Assembly: GCF_914271435.1 (NCBI RefSeq)
Contig: NZ_CAJZAI010000005.1
Coordinates: 248,001-312,000, forward strand
Direction of reading: 5' to 3'
Length of the DNA: 64,000 nt
Source: Cupriavidus laharis
Lineage (GTDB): Bacteria > Pseudomonadota > Gammaproteobacteria > Burkholderiales > Burkholderiaceae
Below the pieces are notes generated by a model that was not told the DNA's origin, made no database searches, and worked only from the letters and a program-made list of their open reading frames with translations. Positions within the stretch are counted from its first letter, which is position 1. Each line of letters opens with the position of its first letter. The position numbers were made by a program, and so were the translations under genes. Shown here piece after piece: positions 63,313 to 64,000 of the stretch.

Positions 63313-64000
63313 TCAGTCGCGCGTGACGCGCAGCACTTCTTCGAGCGACGTGGCGCCGCCGTCGATCCAGCGCTGCGCATCGCCGCGCATGGTCTGCATG
63401 CCGTGCGCCAGCGCAACTTGCTTGATCTCGGATTCGGGCTGCTGGCGGTGGATCATGGTGCGGATCTCGTCATCCACGGTCAGCAGTTCGTACACGCCCA
63501 TGCGGCCCTGGTAGCCCGAGTTCCCGCACTTGTCGCAGCCCGCCGCATGCCAGACGTGCTGCAGCGGCTTGCCTTGCGCATGCAGGGTTTCCGTCTCGCC
63601 GGCAGTGACTTCGATGACTTCCTCGCGCTTGCAATGCGGGCACAGCCGGCGTACCAGCCGCTGCGCGAGCACACCCAGCAGCGATGACGACAGCAGGAAC
63701 GGTTCGATGCCCATGTCCACCAGCCGCGTGATCGCCGAGGCAGAATCATTGGTGTGCAGCGTGGCCAGCACCAAGTGGCCAGTGAGCGACGCCTGCACCG
63801 CGATCTGCGCGGTCTCCAGGTCGCGGATCTCGCCGATCATCACCACGTCCGGATCCTGGCGCAGGATCGCGCGCAGGGCCTTGGCAAACGTCATGTCGAT
63901 GCGCGCGTTGACCTGGGTCTGGCCGATGCCGTCCAGGTCGTACTCGATCGGGTCTTCCACCGTCATGATGTTGGTGGTGCGCGCGTCCAGCCGCGACAGC
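63313..64000 (-). CDS. gspE: Type II secretion ATPase GspE (partial, N-terminus off the right edge)
   Basis: The C-terminal 228 residues of the secretion ATPase are present, with the rest beyond the right edge. Visible are the Asp-box end [19 protein letters not shown], the Walker B region [42 protein letters not shown], and the tetracysteine zinc element CPHCKRE...[19 protein letters not shown]. It powers pseudopilus assembly and is followed directly by gspF. Confidence 0.95.
   Translation of the reverse strand, partial: LSRLDARTTNIMTVEDPIEYDLDGIGQTQVNARIDMTFAKALRAILRQDPDVVMIGEIRDLETAQIAVQASLTGHLVLATLHTNDSASAITRLVDMGIEPFLLSSSLLGVLAQRLVRRLCPHCKREEVIEVTAGETETLHAQGKPLQHVWHAAGCDKCGNSGYQGRMGVYELLTVDDEIRTMIHRQQPESEIKQVALAHGMQTMRGDAQRWIDGGATSLEEVLRVTRD

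Overview
The window is a GC-rich (roughly two thirds G+C) chromosomal segment of a betaproteobacterium, almost certainly a Cupriavidus species. The best single clue is the flavohemoprotein at 43865-45076, which I recognise as very close to, but not identical with, the Cupriavidus necator FHP protein. The Gcl/Hyi/GlxR operon, the sox cluster and the rsmI/yraN/diaA/BON locus also fit Burkholderiales. Both window edges cut genes: a glycerate kinase on the left and gspE on the right.

Layout. 1-4408 (minus): gcl-hyi-glxR-ttuD, which takes glyoxylate through tartronate semialdehyde to glycerate; two REP-like repeats sit in its gene gaps. 4686-10639: a four-helix membrane protein, an M20 amidohydrolase (hipO-like) with a metabolite:H+ symporter, two LysR regulators and a DUF2784 protein. 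10724-14984 (minus): a fatty-acyl/CoA operon of SDR reductase, PaaG-like crotonase, acyl-CoA ligase and enoyl-CoA hydratase. 15459-20588: a GntR regulator and a DctA-type carrier divergent from an allantoate-amidohydrolase-like enzyme and a second M20 hydrolase, with a repeat-rich control region between them. 20653-25120: small housekeeping and stress genes (MarR, AhpD-like, two GNATs, ArsC, exonuclease, glyoxalase-II-like). 25381-29002: rlpA, rsmI, yraN, diaA and a BON lipoprotein.

29132-40557 is a nearly complete thiosulfate/sulfide oxidation locus: flavocytochrome-c subunits, a DMT exporter, an ArsR-type regulator, soxC, soxD, a free c-type cytochrome, soxY, soxZ, a DsrE-like protein, soxA, soxX, a SoxW-like thioredoxin and soxB. 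SoxAX would load the sulfur substrate onto SoxYZ, SoxB would hydrolyse off sulfate, SoxCD would oxidise the sulfane sulfur, and the small cytochromes would pass on electrons.

A tRNA-Ala(CGC) at 40631 marks the left end of a small decayed integrative element (about 40707-43864). It holds a broken tyrosine integrase, a small secreted cysteine-rich protein and a translationally coupled pair: a DUF6402-like protein plus a two-helix membrane protein. The base composition there is visibly lower in G+C. This coupled pair and the cluster of five GTATAC palindromes at 48756-49014 are the least explained structures in the window.

43865-64000 continues with hmp, a DHA2 efflux pump with a divergent MarR, a cation-efflux protein, tag, an outer-membrane barrel, a LigB dioxygenase, two MFS carriers, VOC and GFA proteins, an HD-domain protein, a fused indolepyruvate ferredoxin oxidoreductase, a NYN-domain nuclease-like protein and type II secretion genes gspF/gspE. 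All functional calls come from reading the sequence and from memory of families; no database search was run.
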